Assembly: GCF_022682495.2 (NCBI RefSeq)
Contig: NC_071390.1
Span: 151,566,583-151,630,582 of the forward strand
Source of the DNA: Desmodus rotundus
Lineage: Eukaryota; Chordata; Mammalia; Chiroptera; Phyllostomidae
Length of the DNA: 64,000 bases
Reading direction: 5' to 3'
Below the pieces are notes generated by a model, which ran no database searches, was not told where the DNA came from, and saw only the letters and a list, made by a program, of their open reading frames with translations. How positions within the stretch are numbered: position 1 is the first letter of the stretch; each line of letters opens with the position of its first letter. Shown here one piece after another: positions 47,901 through 57,039 of this stretch. The translations under genes and the position numbers were made by a program.

Positions 47901-50416
47901 CACACGGGTTCTCTCCAGCGTGGAACCTCTGTAAGTCTCTGAATATGAGACTGTGGATAAAATGCGAAAGACTTTATCAGAGCTCCTATTACCTGAACTG
48001 CTCTTTCTTGGTCTTTGTTCATCCTTTTACCACCACTATGTTCCCTTGTCCACGTGTGCAACCCAAATTTTGCCATTTATTCCATCATTCCTAAATATAA
48101 ACCATGTGATAGATACTACTGCCAGTTTTATGCTTTTATTTCTACACAATTTCTTGGTGAATTCACCAACACACCTACACCACAAATGCTAATTTCTCAC
48201 ATGCACGTTTGTTTTCATCTCTAGTTCCATACAGACCTTCCACAATCATATGCTGTATCAAGAACTCCAAATGCCCAACTAGTTTCCTTCTTCAAACAAG
48301 AACTCCAATGCAAAGCCTCCCAGAGCAGCGCTGCCCCCAGTCCCTGGGACCCCAGGTCACGCCTCTGTGAACCCAAACAAGCAAAAGTGCAAGGACCGCA
48401 CAGAAACCTTAACAACAGAGTCTCTCAAAATAACAACATCAAAACAAGAACCCCTTAAAAATTACCTTTTAACTAGTAATGTCATTAGTCTCCTAAGCTG
48501 GATAACTTACAGTTAGTATTTTCTTCATTTCCCTTAGTCAATCTATTTAAATATCAATTTTATGTCCTTTAAAAAATCTTTCACTGCCAGCCCATCTTCT
48601 CTAGTCCAAATGACTACAATCAACTCATCCCCTCAATGACCGTATGCCTGCCTTATTGCCAAAAGCTTATGACAGATTTCACCCAGTACAACTTCTCATC
48701 CTGCACACTGCTAACTAATCTCCCTTAAAAAAATTTACGTATCATCCCCATTGGCCCAAGAACCTACAATCCACAATGAACCAAACCTTTAACTCCTTGG
48801 CATTACGTTTATTCTTCCACCCCAACAAAAGACCTCTGTTCCAATCAGCACAACCTCAAGGCTCTAGGAGTGATCCTTTCATTGTAGAATCTGCCTTTGC
48901 TCACTGTTCTTTTCATCTAAATGCTTTCCCACCATTCTTCATTTACCTAAAGGCCTGCTGGTTACGTTTCCACTGTTTAGTTAAGCCTTTTTTAACTAAA
49001 TCAATTCCAATTAATTTATCTCTTAAAAATTACTATTGCTGTTTTGCACTTAATCTTTCTCAAAGTATTTCATGAACTGGCTTTGTCTCAACTATACCAT
49101 AAAACCACTTTAGGAAGTAGACTATGTTTCAAAAAACTATCTCCCAAGCACAGTACCTTACATGTTGTAAGCATAAGTACCAGGTTGACTGACGGAAATG
49201 TACATCCTCTTTAGGTCACTCCTCCCTTTTTGAAACTTTATCCTGCTTTTTTGTTAGAACTACCTTATCTGAAAGGACCGCAATGACCAGTGAAGTAACA
49301 CCAGGTTCTGTTCAAAGGTAAGATAATGTTTTATGTTGCTTTCAACATTTTCTGTATTTTAAAATATACATAAAATCTTCATGTGTAAGGTCTCTAGTCA
49401 GAAATCGAAAGGTGGTAACATTTCAAAATGGTAAAGTGGGAACTAATCAGTTTTTATCATGTAATGGCTATAGTTAAAATTGTGAGCTTCAATTTCAGAC
49501 AGACCTGGCTTCAAATCCAGACATCACAACTTACCAGCTGTGGAACACTAAATAACCCATTTCACATCGCTAACCTTCAGTTTCTTCAGCTGGAAAGTGA
49601 GGGTAAGAGTTATCAACCTTATTAGGTTTTTTTTTTAAATAATAATCCATGTACACTTGGAAAATGCTATTACTTTTATGAAAAAAAATATTTCAGTCTT
49701 GAAAAGAGTTCTAGAAATCATTACTTTAAAATGCATACTATTCTATTTCCTTAATCAAACTCTTTTAGTAATAATCACACTACACCAAAAGTGTGCTAAT
49801 TTTTTCTATATGAAGTCATTAAAATTTTAGGCACTAAAGGTCAAATTTTATTGACTATAAAATTTAACTTACATCTGAACCAGAAGCTTTCATCATTGCA
49901 TTCTGCGAAGACTCTTCTTTCTTCCTCTGTTGGAATGTAATCAGCCCCTATGTCTTTTTACCAAGGAAAATCAGCAAATATTAAAACACCCGTGGAAATA
50001 CTAAGTCTAAAAAAGCTACCTTACCCTACATATAACAAAACACACACATTTTTAAAAATTAAATAACCTTATTATACACTTTTACCGAATGGACTTCAAA
50101 CAGAAGTTCATGATACTATCTACTAGTTGGAACTGTCTACATAATGTGCTGTGTCCACTGCAAAATAAAAATGGGACCCCTTGTTCAACTTATTAAGAAT
50201 TTCAAGATGGCAAGAGGTCGTTAAACCACGTGTGGCTCCCTGGGCGACTGCCCAGATCATACACCCATGAAGCCAGCCCAGCTTCTACTCTGTTAGTCAA
50301 GGCTGGAACAATTTCTCTACGTGTCAAGTGCTTCTAATCATAAAGAACCGATAGTTACGGGGAATTGGTCTTCTAACTTCGGCGTTCGGCTCCTGAAAAT
50401 CAGCCCTGCCATTCAT
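29913..50416 (-). CDS. OCIAD1: OCIAD1, OCIA domain-containing protein 1 (eight coding exons)
   Basis: Coding exons in transcript order: 50416-50359, 49953-49873, 44284-44231, 39051-39004, 38019-37884, 36995-36820, 32819-32667, 29950-29913. Total 744 nt, 247 residues plus TGA (human: 245). All introns are GT-AG and all phases close. Residues 1-46 begin MNGRADF and contain YIPTEEERRVF and CNDESFWFR; 47-67 and 78-95 are the hydrophobic helices of the OCIA domain; from 108 on the chain is polar and probably disordered, ending VNKYGDTWDE. The family acts in mitochondrial inner-membrane respiratory-chain (complex III) assembly with prohibitins, is also reported on endosomes, and takes part in stem-cell energy control. 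Compared with the human protein as I recall it: Phe81 instead of Leu, and two extra residues in the NMEKEIIPHY block. Convergent with its paralogue OCIAD2. No disabling change. Confidence 0.97.
30135..30295 (-). repeat. MIR SINE, antisense
   Basis: Reverse MIR blocks: cttcctaacaaccttataaa, agtaacttgcccaaggtcca, cttagctccaaagcctgg. Confidence 0.7.
30730..30970. mobile_element. Short terminal-inverted-repeat element, MITE-like
   Basis: Left end CACAGTCACACCTCAGTACT; right end, reverse-complemented, CACAGTGGTACCTCGACACA. Both share CACAGT and ACCTC at the same spacing. A TA precedes the left end; the right flank is TG. The 241-bp interior has many CpG sites (for example cacaacgtcgccccgc, gacgtgtgtcgagg) compared with the AT-rich intron, and contains repeated ggtacttg/cggtacttgt units. 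No coding capacity. Consistent with a nonautonomous Tc1/mariner-like element; family not identified. Confidence 0.6.
32667..32819 (-). CDS. OCIAD1: OCIAD1 coding exon 7
   Basis: Acceptor ttgttttag|GACCTG, donor AAAGAAG|gtatgat. 153 nt, phase 1 to 1. Encodes DPNLEESPKRK, TYEELRNKNRE and KTDPSVRPM blocks. Confidence 0.97.
34110..34290 (+). repeat. MIR-related SINE fragment
   Basis: Contains tgtccttgggcaaatcacta, ttggtttttctcagttgtaa and a decayed 3' part. Confidence 0.65.
35034..35140. mobile_element. MER2/Tigger-type DNA transposon remnant
   Basis: Inverted termini cagccgaccctgaagaa and (reverse complement) caggtgacccttgaacaa, with TA on both outer sides. Internally deleted to 107 bp; contains gtaagtggacccacacagtt, a MER2 hallmark. 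Confidence 0.82.
35318..35540. mobile_element. Palindromic hAT-type MER element
   Basis: Starts cagtgctatccaatacaatt, has gccactagcacatgtggcta in the middle and atagccagtggctactttgc near the other end. Typical of short mammalian hAT relics; subfamily not assigned. Confidence 0.6.
36160..36350 (-). repeat. MIR SINE, antisense
   Basis: Reverse MIR blocks: tttcatctccattcaacaaa, tcaagaaactgaagggacca, ggttcaaatccaggcct. Confidence 0.72.
36395..36510 (-). repeat. MIR fragment, antisense
   Basis: Contains cacaaagcattttcacatgg and taaagcaggtatttatcatt, then cataacaaagctgaaagc. Confidence 0.5.
36820..36995 (-). CDS. OCIAD1: OCIAD1 coding exon 6
   Basis: Acceptor cttttatag|GCACTA, donor GCCCAAG|gtagaa. 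176 nt, phase 2 to 1. Encodes QKSKYDS, SSFVTSPAADN, HYEPIPF and TGITDHI blocks. Contains a two-residue insertion relative to the human protein. Confidence 0.97.
37884..38019 (-). CDS. OCIAD1: OCIAD1 coding exon 5
   Basis: Acceptor aaaaattag|TTGCCTG, donor CACATGG|gtaggcc. 136 nt, phase 1 to 2. Encodes the second hydrophobic segment (ACIMGYFAGKLSYV) and ENSPLGEALRSGQARR. Confidence 0.97.
39004..39051 (-). CDS. OCIAD1: OCIAD1 coding exon 4
   Basis: Acceptor ttgtctttag|GAATCC, donor CTCATAT|gtaagt. 48 nt, phase 1 to 1. Encodes ILSSHPKYGSIPKLI. Confidence 0.97.
39440..41065 (+). mobile_element. Ancient L1 LINE ORF2 fossil in OCIAD1 intron
   Basis: Long decayed ORF2 C-terminal region: attatagcacctaaaaacat, ctctacattgaaaactacaa, gattcgtgacaaaggcaaca, caaaaagggacatattcaaa, and tattcatggcagaagtactt. 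Multiple frameshifts and stops. Antisense to OCIAD1. Confidence 0.85.
42640..43130 (+). repeat. L2 LINE fragment
   Basis: L2-like CT-rich 3' region: ctcttcactgtccctcccaa, ctttccttgattactatagc, cttgaagtccctactataca. Diverged; boundaries approximate. Confidence 0.5.
43775..43935. mobile_element. MER5A-type hAT-Charlie DNA transposon
   Basis: Recognised by gcataagaatcaacaggagt, ctcagagattttgattcagt, aggtcttggctggggc and catgctcctaggtgacagtg. Confidence 0.78.
44231..44284 (-). CDS. OCIAD1: OCIAD1 coding exon 3
   Basis: Acceptor ccttctctag|CTGTACC, donor AGTAAAG|gtaaat. 54 nt, phase 1 to 1. Encodes VPLAATSMLITQGLISK, the first hydrophobic segment. Confidence 0.97.
44935..45385. mobile_element. 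hAT/MER-type DNA transposon relics (two adjacent)
   Basis: 44935-44995 looks like the end of a palindromic hAT relic (ctacatgtggctgccacact, ggacagcacag). 44996-45385 carries gtaaagagccagatggtaaa, cagtctctgttccaactact and tgtttcaataaaactttatt, a well-known mammalian MER block. Subfamilies uncertain. Confidence 0.6.
45990..46140 (-). repeat. MIR fragment, antisense
   Basis: Contains ttgctcaaagccacagaggt, ctcagactgaaatccaggtt and gtcctctgtaccacatgact. Confidence 0.6.
46385..46590 (-). repeat. MIR SINE, antisense
   Basis: Reverse MIR blocks: aacaatcccatgaaataggt, acagataaggaaactgaggc, aacttgcccgaaatctcaga, gatttgaatccagacaggcc. Well preserved. Confidence 0.82.
47890..49190 (+). repeat. L2-like LINE region, fragmented
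   Basis: CT-rich L2-type sequence (ggcattacgtttattcttcc, ttcatctaaatgctttccca, gcacagtaccttacatgttg) with a recognisable tail near 49140-49180. The parts between 47.9 and 48.5 kb are less certain. Confidence 0.45.
49470..49640 (+). repeat. MIR SINE
   Basis: MIR blocks: agacctggcttcaaatccag, cttaccagctgtggaacact, cagtttcttcagctggaaag. Confidence 0.78.
49873..49953 (-). CDS. OCIAD1: OCIAD1 coding exon 2
   Basis: Acceptor ggtaaaaag|ACATAGG (weak tract), donor TTCAGAT|gtaagtt. 81 nt, phase 1 to 1. Encodes YIPTEEERRVFAECNDESFW and the following FR. Confidence 0.95.
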
Positions 50417-50421
50417 CTTTC
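50359..50421 (-). CDS. OCIAD1: OCIAD1 first coding exon
   Basis: Acceptor tttgatgcag|GAAAG, directly followed by ATG at 50416-50414 (A at -3); donor ATTCCCC|gtaact. 58 nt coding, MNGRADFQEPNAEV and RRPIP. Only 5 nt of 5' UTR lie in this exon. Confidence 0.95.
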
Positions 50422-50863
50422 CTGCATCAAAAACATTTATATTAAATATTAGAAACAGTTATGAGATAGGTCAAAGTAAGTCTGAATATAGTCTAGCAAT
50501 ATTACTAATTTTCATGGCAATCAACAAATATTTACCGAACATTACTGTATCGCAAGTAGTTGATATAATAAAAACCTACCTAAACAAGTCACAGACCTAT
50601 TAACTGATTTGGAAATGATTACTCATCTCAGGACCCTTAACGGAAAAAGAACATATGTTTTATAAGTACAGGACTTATCAACTGATTACACTGTTCAGAT
50701 ATAAAAGGATATCAATAAAATATTATTTTTCCTCCTGAAGATGGTTTATTTCACCTTGACCTAGGTTGGGATCTTTTCAAAAATATATGCCCAATGATTA
50801 GGATTTTTCTTCCCCAAAACAGAGGAAGAAAAATTTTAAAGGTCATTTCTAGGCTTAATTTTA

Positions 50864-51074
50864 TTTACTTATTTTTTTAAAGATTTTATCTTTTTTAGAG
50901 AGAGAGGAAGGGAGAAAGAGAGGGAGAGAAACATCAGCATCGACGTGTGGTGGCCTCTTGGTGCCCCACCAGGGACCCAGCCCGCAACCCAGGCACGTGC
51001 CCTGACTGGGAATCGAACCAGCAACGCTTTGGTCCGCAGGCTGGTGCTCAACCCAGAGCCACCAGCCAGGGCTA
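50864..51074 (-). mobile_element. Ves SINE in OCIAD1 first intron, sense to the gene
   Basis: Reverse-complement Ves on the + strand, hence same sense as OCIAD1. Ends agccaccagccagggct; T-rich left end. Lies about 440 bp upstream of the first coding exon. Confidence 0.92.
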
Positions 51075-51918
51075 GGCTTATTTTTTTTTTTTTTAATAAA
51101 ACAATTACCAGGAAACATACCAGGTATCCCACAAAGCAGTACTCCCAAAACATGGATTGACAAAGATGCCACCACATCCTTCTCCCAGGGGTGTGAAGCT
51201 ATCACCAAATTGTGTATGCTCCATTCTTTCCTCCTTTCCCAAATAGGCTTAGAAAAATATGACATACAAAAATGCATAACATTTTAAGAACACTTTTATT
51301 GTTTTAACCTATGCCTGGGGGATTACGCGAGACCTAAAGATTAGATAATTTGTATTTTGCAGATTGTTCACATAGGATCATGATTATTCCCGTCTTAAAA
51401 ACAATTTACGTGAGATGGGGAAATGGCATACATGATGAGGATAGTAATGGGGGCCCTCCCATCACTCACTACTCAATAGGCCATGACAGAGGGTCTACGA
51501 CAAACCAATCTCCTCGCTAAGAAAAAGGAAAGGTACGCGTTCATGGATGGAACTTGATGAATAAACTACTCATATCCTCAAACAACAGTAAAAGAACAAA
51601 TTATTTCCCAAACAGCATCCTACCTAGAAATCATAAAACGAGATTGTGAAGGCCTAAAACTCCTCTTTGGACATCATTTTTCTTATATCCCAAAGAATAG
51701 AACTAAACCCGCGTCGTAGGATTCTCGCACTCCATCCCCCACCCACTGTACCTACATCTCCATTTCCAACACCCCCCAAACACACACCCGTCACCCTGAA
51801 TCTGTCCCAGTCACACGCCGCAGAAACACCCTCTCTCCCTCCCTACCCCCGCCCCCTGTCACCGGCTCTCAGAAGCCCGACACCAAAGTGCGATCGGCCC
51901 ACTCTCACAAGCGCGAAA

Positions 51919-51947
51919 ATGGCGGAAGGTGCAGGGGCCACGCAGAG
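51919..51947 (+). other. Exon-like ATG plus donor on the strand opposite OCIAD1
   Basis: A YY1-like element overlaps ATGGCGGAAGG, giving MAEGAGATQ plus a split Arg codon, followed by the donor match GCAGAG|gtagtg. This has the look of a mammalian first coding exon on the + strand but no second exon can be pointed to. Could mark an antisense transcript such as the OCIAD1-AS1 known in humans, or be chance. Confidence 0.25.
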
Positions 51948-52004
51948 GTAGTGAGGGAGTAGGTTGGGGGGACGGAACGGGGCTCTGTGCGTCACCTCAC
52001 GCAC

Positions 52005-52104
52005 CTCAGGCTGTAGCCTCGGGCGATGGCGCAGTGAACCCAGACGATCAGGGGCAGAAGGCCCAGAGGGATGAGGAAGGGGGGGAAGGCGCGCGGAACC
52101 ACAC
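52005..52104 (-). other. OCIAD1: Candidate 5' UTR exon or exon part of OCIAD1
   Basis: The donor CCTGAG|gtgcgtgag after 52005 is the best GT site I see in the island on the minus strand and could define the end of OCIAD1 exon 1. An acceptor-like cccccttgctcag lies just upstream (52105 side), so a separate 100-nt exon is also possible. Transcription start unknown. Confidence 0.4.
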
Positions 52105-52380
52105 CTGAGCAAGGGGGTGGACAGCCGACGGCGAGCAAATACTCCAAAAGTCACCCAGATAAGGGCTCAAAATGACCGCAACCCGGAAGCACTGGTAAAG
52201 TCCGGACGGAAATGACACCAGCCTTCCCTGCGGCATCTAAGGCGAGCAGCCTCGAAGAGACGCATGCGCCTGCGTTTGTCTGCGCCTCCTTCCCTGGGCT
52301 CTCGGTTCTGCTCCCCCAGGCTGCGGCGCTCACGAGCTGTACTGCGGCTGCGCTCACCCGTCCGCAGACCAGGAGGCCAG

Positions 52381-52406
52381 GCCCGCCCCGCCCCGCCCCG
52401 CCCCCT
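52381..52406 (-). promoter_or_regulatory. GC-box array / potential G-quadruplex
   Basis: Four CCCCG-type units in tandem on the + strand, so runs of four or five G on the minus strand. Matches multiple SP1/KLF sites and the G-quadruplex pattern, at the upstream edge of the OCIAD1 CpG island. Confidence 0.7.
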
Positions 52407-52619
52407 TCCTAGTCGCGGGGCAGAGTTTTGCTTCAGGCCGCTGTGACGCACCGCTCTGGTCTTCTAGTGGCCGGTTGGCAGAGAAGCTCTAGAACCTCCT
52501 CTCATCCCCTTGTTGAAAGCTACTGAGTTTTCACAGATGCCTCTGTTTTTAGGCTTAACATAATTCCCTTCATTCTTTGAACCTCGGAGCTAAGTAATAT
52601 AAAGTAGTAATTACCAAGC

Positions 52620-52815
52620 ATGCGCACCTGGCTGTCAGGCTCCTTTGAGGGTCGCTTGTGACTAGTTGTAGAATGTAGAACCTCGAGCATGGTACGTTAC
52701 CTCTCTGAGCCTCAGGTTTTTCTCATCTAAAAAATGGGAATAACAGCCTTCATAGGGTTGGTAGGATTAAAGCAACACACCTAGAAAGAGGCTTAAGCAC
52801 TTAATGTTCTTTGTT
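52620..52815 (+). repeat. MIR SINE
   Basis: MIR blocks: gttacctctctgagcctcag, tctcatctaaaaaatgggaa, cttcatagggttggtaggat. Confidence 0.8.
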
Positions 52816-52889
52816 AATGGAAGAGTTTGTATTTGAACGAGGAGCTTAAGACTTCTGTTCATCAGACACCATGATGCCACACCCATCCC

Positions 52890-52960
52890 CCATTCATTTA
52901 TTCATTCTACAAATATTGTGTGCCTGTTATGAGTCAGATACTTAAAGTTTTCGGTGGCTC
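52890..52960 (-). repeat. L2 3' end fragment, antisense
   Basis: Contains cattcatttattcattctac, aaatattgtgtgcctgttat and gagtcagatact. Confidence 0.55.
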
Positions 52961-53179
52961 TGCAGTGAACAATGTGCCCTACCCATTTGTTTCCTCCACT
53001 CCTGAAAACCTCTTAGATTTCTCGTCTCCGAGCCCCTCTGCTACTATCCTCGTTTCATCTCTGTCCCTGCCTCTAGACCGGCCCCAAATTTATTCTCCCA
53101 CGGATATATTTCAGAGAGACAGCCTGTGACGATCCATCCAAGGCACAAATCCAGTCCCGTGGTTCCTTCTTAGAGCCTT

Positions 53180-53940
53180 TTGATTGTTCTCATCATGCGC
53201 AGAATGCAAGGCCCTTCGTGGCTCGGCCTCCGTCCTCTCGAGCCTCGCTTTCTTCTGTCGTCCATTGTTGGGAGATACGACCAGCACGCTGTGTCCTGGC
53301 CCCGCCCCCCAGCCCTCCTGCCCGCCTTGTGAATTCTATCGGTATTTCAAACTCCGGCTCTTTTATTCCCTCCTTTGTGAAGCCTTCTCAGAAACACACC
53401 CCACAGAATTAATCACTCCTTCTTCTTAGCGCCTTTTACTTTATACAAACATTTTGTCACTACAGTGTCCGCTATGCACTGTATCATGTTATTTTCGCTT
53501 ACGCCTGTTTCTGTTACAGAGCTGGGGAGAGACCTTGGCTTGTAAATCTTTACACTCTAAATATACCCCTAAGATAATCATACTAGTAATTAATATTAGT
53601 TTTGTTCCTGGGACATGCGAAGCTGGTTCTGGGCTCAGGGCCTTTGCGATTGCTGTTCCTTCCTTGAGAACACTTACCCTAGATGTTCTCTTGGCTTCTA
53701 GTCTCAGGTTGCAGCTGATGTCTCTTGAGGCACTTTATCAAATAGGCCTTCCCTGATCACCCAATTAAAATAATACCCCAGTCACTCTCCCTGTTACCTT
53801 GTTTATCTTCATAGCACTTGTCTTGATCTAAAACAATTGTTTTATATTCTTCCCTCCTCCCCGCTAAAAGAGCCATGAGAGTAGGAGCTTGTCTGGCATC
53901 AAAATGATTGGCACATAGTCTGAGATCAATACCTTTTTTA
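53180..53940 (+). repeat. L2 LINE 3' region
   Basis: L2 landmarks: ctcagggcctttgcgattgc, tgttccttccttgagaacac, aataggccttccctgatcac, caatctatagcac-like cttcatagcacttgtcttga, and the tail block ttggcacatagtctg. Possibly two overlapping fragments. Confidence 0.75.
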
Positions 53941-53956
53941 TAACCCAGCATTTCCT

Positions 53957-54171
53957 TTTTTTAAAGATTTTATTTATTTACTTTTGGGGGGAGGGAGAAA
54001 GAGGGGAAGAAAAATATCAGTGTGCCAGAGCTACATTGATCAGTTGCCTCTGACACACCCCCAATGGGGGACCTGGCAGGCAACCCAGGCACGTGCCCTG
54101 ACTGGGAACCCAACCGGTGGCCTTTTGGTTTGCGGACAGGCAGTCAATCCACTGAGCCACACCAGCCAAGG
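53957..54171 (-). mobile_element. Ves SINE, antisense
   Basis: T-rich left end with ttaaagattttatttattta, ends ccacaccagccaaggc. Somewhat diverged. Confidence 0.9.
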
Positions 54172-54929
54172 CAATAAATATTTCTTAAATTAATTTGTTG
54201 AATACATTTTTATATAAGAAGAAATAAAAAAATAAGACATATTGGGTGAGCTTTATGATAAAGCAAAATCTGCTCTTTTCTTTGCTTTTTGACTAGATTG
54301 CAAGATTCCAGAATTCAATTGTATCATATTTTTAATATTTACTGAGCCAGGCCTAACACATAGCATGTGGTAGATATTGATGAGTATATTTTCTGTGGCC
54401 CACATATTTCTCAGAATAAAGTTAATTAATTGGATTTTCATTGCTGAAAGGGTATGGTGCTTTTTCTGTGGAAACAAATAAGATACTAAACATTTCTGTG
54501 CTGGCATTTAGAGGTATTGAGTCCATTAGTAATTGGTCAATGCAACAATCAAATAATTCAAATATATATTATTAGGATACAAACTAGAAATTGATTCACA
54601 TCTGATAGAGGATACTGGATTTATCAGCTAGTTCAGACCCTCAGTAAATTAATCTGGAACTGTGAGATCACCAGAAATCAACCTACCTCGATTAAATTAA
54701 ATCAGCTAGCTTCAAAATACTCCACTGAACTTAAGATCTAATGAAATGTCACCATAAAAATGTCTACTTGTTAGACCTAACTTTGAAAAATTAATTATAA
54801 AGAACTTATTTAGAGTACTTATTAATTCATATAAATGAATCCCATCTAATAAATACCTTGATTTCAGTGTCAAGAAAAGTATGTCTCATCAGATGAACTC
54901 TTGAACTTCCTGATCATAATTATTAGTCA

Positions 54930-55010
54930 GCATATTTCCATTTATGTTCCCTGAGGGTAGAGATTATATCTTATTCTTAGCATTCAACACATATTCATTG
55001 CTCAAAATGG
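54930..55010 (+). repeat. L2 3' end fragment
   Basis: Contains gttccctgagggtagagatt, atatcttattcttagcattc and acacatattcattgctc. Confidence 0.5.
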
Positions 55011-55399
55011 AATGTCATAGAAACCAAGGGAGAGAATATTTCAAGAAGGAAGGAATAGTCAATCACATCAAATGTTGATAAGGACTGAGAACTACCCATT
55101 AAATATAGAAATAAGGTTATGTGCAACCTTGGCAAAAGTACTTTCATTAAAATCTAGTTTACAATAGGATATGAAAAGAATGGGAATATTGTGGTGAGAA
55201 GTATAGACTACTCTGTGCAAAAGCTTAGCTGTTTGGTGAAAGACATGCAGTGCAGGCTGAGAGGAAAATAAGGAGTTGCATGAAGACAGGTTTTGTGTTG
55301 GTTTTTTTATTTCATAGAGTCTTGACAGTAATTGTCAAAGCGGAAGCATCGTAAAGAGAAGAGTTGAAGATATGGGAATGAGAAGGAATGATTAATAGC

Positions 55400-55870
55400 A
55401 TAAGGCACACTTCCCAGCTGGTGTTCCATGAATGTGCCACAAGCCATTGACCCACACAGCCTTTGGGATGAGCTGTGGGCAGAGCCCCCAGGCCAGTTCC
55501 CTGCAGCTTGAGCAACCTTCTTTGAAGTCCTCTGAGGGAAGCTGGTAGGGAATAAAGCCCAACGGCATGCCCATGTATTCCACAGGTGATGCGAACCGAG
55601 GCCGACATTCAGCCCTTCTGTATGTTTAAATGAGGAAGTTCAGCCCAAGGGTGTGTTACTGCCCATCGTGGGCAAGGAGAACCTTGGGGTTGCCAGAAAT
55701 ATTTATGCTCTGGATGCCCAGGGAGCATGGCAGCTATGCCAAGGTGCAGCTGGTAGGGTGGAGACACAAGGAGACAGGGCAGAGGCTCCTATCAGGTGCA
55801 ACTCCAGGGAGCACCCCAAATCTCCGCTTCATGTTAATTGGGCATGTCTGGCCTTTCGTACTTAATATGT
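55400..55870. other. Unassigned GC-richer segment with overlapping short frames
   Basis: A block of about 450 bp that is richer in GC than its surroundings, with open stretches in both strands (minus 55312-55608 and 55392-55583; plus 55630-55905). No domain recognised and no poly(A) tail or target-site duplication seen. Could be an old retrocopy or LTR; I cannot decide. Confidence 0.3.
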
Positions 55871-56577
55871 ACTTTTTAAGGTGTACAGGCCACCTGCACC
55901 TCTGAACCTATGCTTGGATATATTTTCCTGGGGCATGTTTTCCCTTTTACAGCAGAGGAGATGACGAGAGGCATCAATAAAATTAGGGCCCATGTTTCTG
56001 TATTAATATGAACCTAAGAAAAAAGAGGCAATTAATATCTTTGAGATCCTAAATTGTATAAAATTATAAGAAAGCACCTAACACAGGGTTCAGCACTTAG
56101 TTTACATGCAATCAGTGTAAACTTTTTTTGGAAAAAGTTCATGTTTTAAAAAATTGTTTCCTTGAAGATCTGAAGGACTAGAAAGGAATTTGGAGACATA
56201 AGCATACAGGTAATGTAGCCTAGGCTGTAAATTCCTGATTCACAACCACAAATAGTTGTCTGGATTTTCATTAAAATTTAAAACAAGAAGTCGATTTCTG
56301 AGGGTAATATAGGGCTGCCAGTGATGAAATAGGCTGGTATTAATCAGAGCTGTTTGGTGGTTGAACTAAGTACATTAGTTCTTTGTTCTTAATCTCAGCT
56401 CAGTCTCCAGTAGTCAGTCTATTGTGTTCAAACATAAATCTGTCTACTTTGTTGTAACTACTCTTTGGTTGGTTAGAGCAGGAGAATTTTTTCCACATCT
56501 ATGTGACTCTCTTGTGCTGAGAATCTTTCCACTACAATGAATATTTGAAAACAGACTTTCTGCATAGCCGTCCCTGC

Positions 56578-56800
56578 TTTTTTTTTTTTTTTTTTTGGTC
56601 TCATATGACAGTTTCACTTGCATGCAGAACTCAGGGGGTGGGGGTGTCCCCCACTGGAGGTGACCCTTGCTGCAGTGCCCCTCATGCTGTCAGTCAACCA
56701 GAGGGCCATCTGTCCCACTTTAGATTTCAGGAGCCATCTTGCACATCTGCTGTGCCTTTTCTGACATCACTTATAGAACCCACTGAAAGCTGCTAGATGA
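56578..56800 (-). mobile_element. Possible unassigned retroinsertion with clean A19 tail (minus strand)
   Basis: A pure T19 run on the + strand at 56578-56596 followed by about 200 bp of GC-richer unique-looking sequence suggests an insertion in minus orientation. I recognise neither a SINE nor an mRNA source and see no target-site duplication. Confidence 0.35.
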
Positions 56801-57039
56801 ATTAGGGGAACCAGAGTACAGCTGCATGTAGCTGATTTTGAATTTTTGCAGCTGGGTGCTACGCATCGCTCTCAGTTTTGAAATTATTTTTTTTTAGGAG
56901 ATTAGAATCACAAAGTGAATCATTCACTTTATAATAACTCCTAAGAGACTGAGCCTTAAAATTCTGTTCTCTGAAAATTTACAAAACATATATATTAACA
57001 ACTCACACCAAATGTTTAAAATTCAAGCCAAGAAATAGT

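Larger units (their letters stand above)
51840..52460 (-). promoter_or_regulatory. OCIAD1: CpG-island promoter of OCIAD1
   Basis: Strong CpG and GC enrichment. Visible sites: ETS-type CCGGAAG at 52183-52189, a second GGAA core near 52207, a YY1-like aaaatggcgg at 51917-51926, and an array of GC boxes at 52381-52406. No TATA box. The housekeeping-type composition fits the expected broad expression of OCIAD1. Confidence 0.85.
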
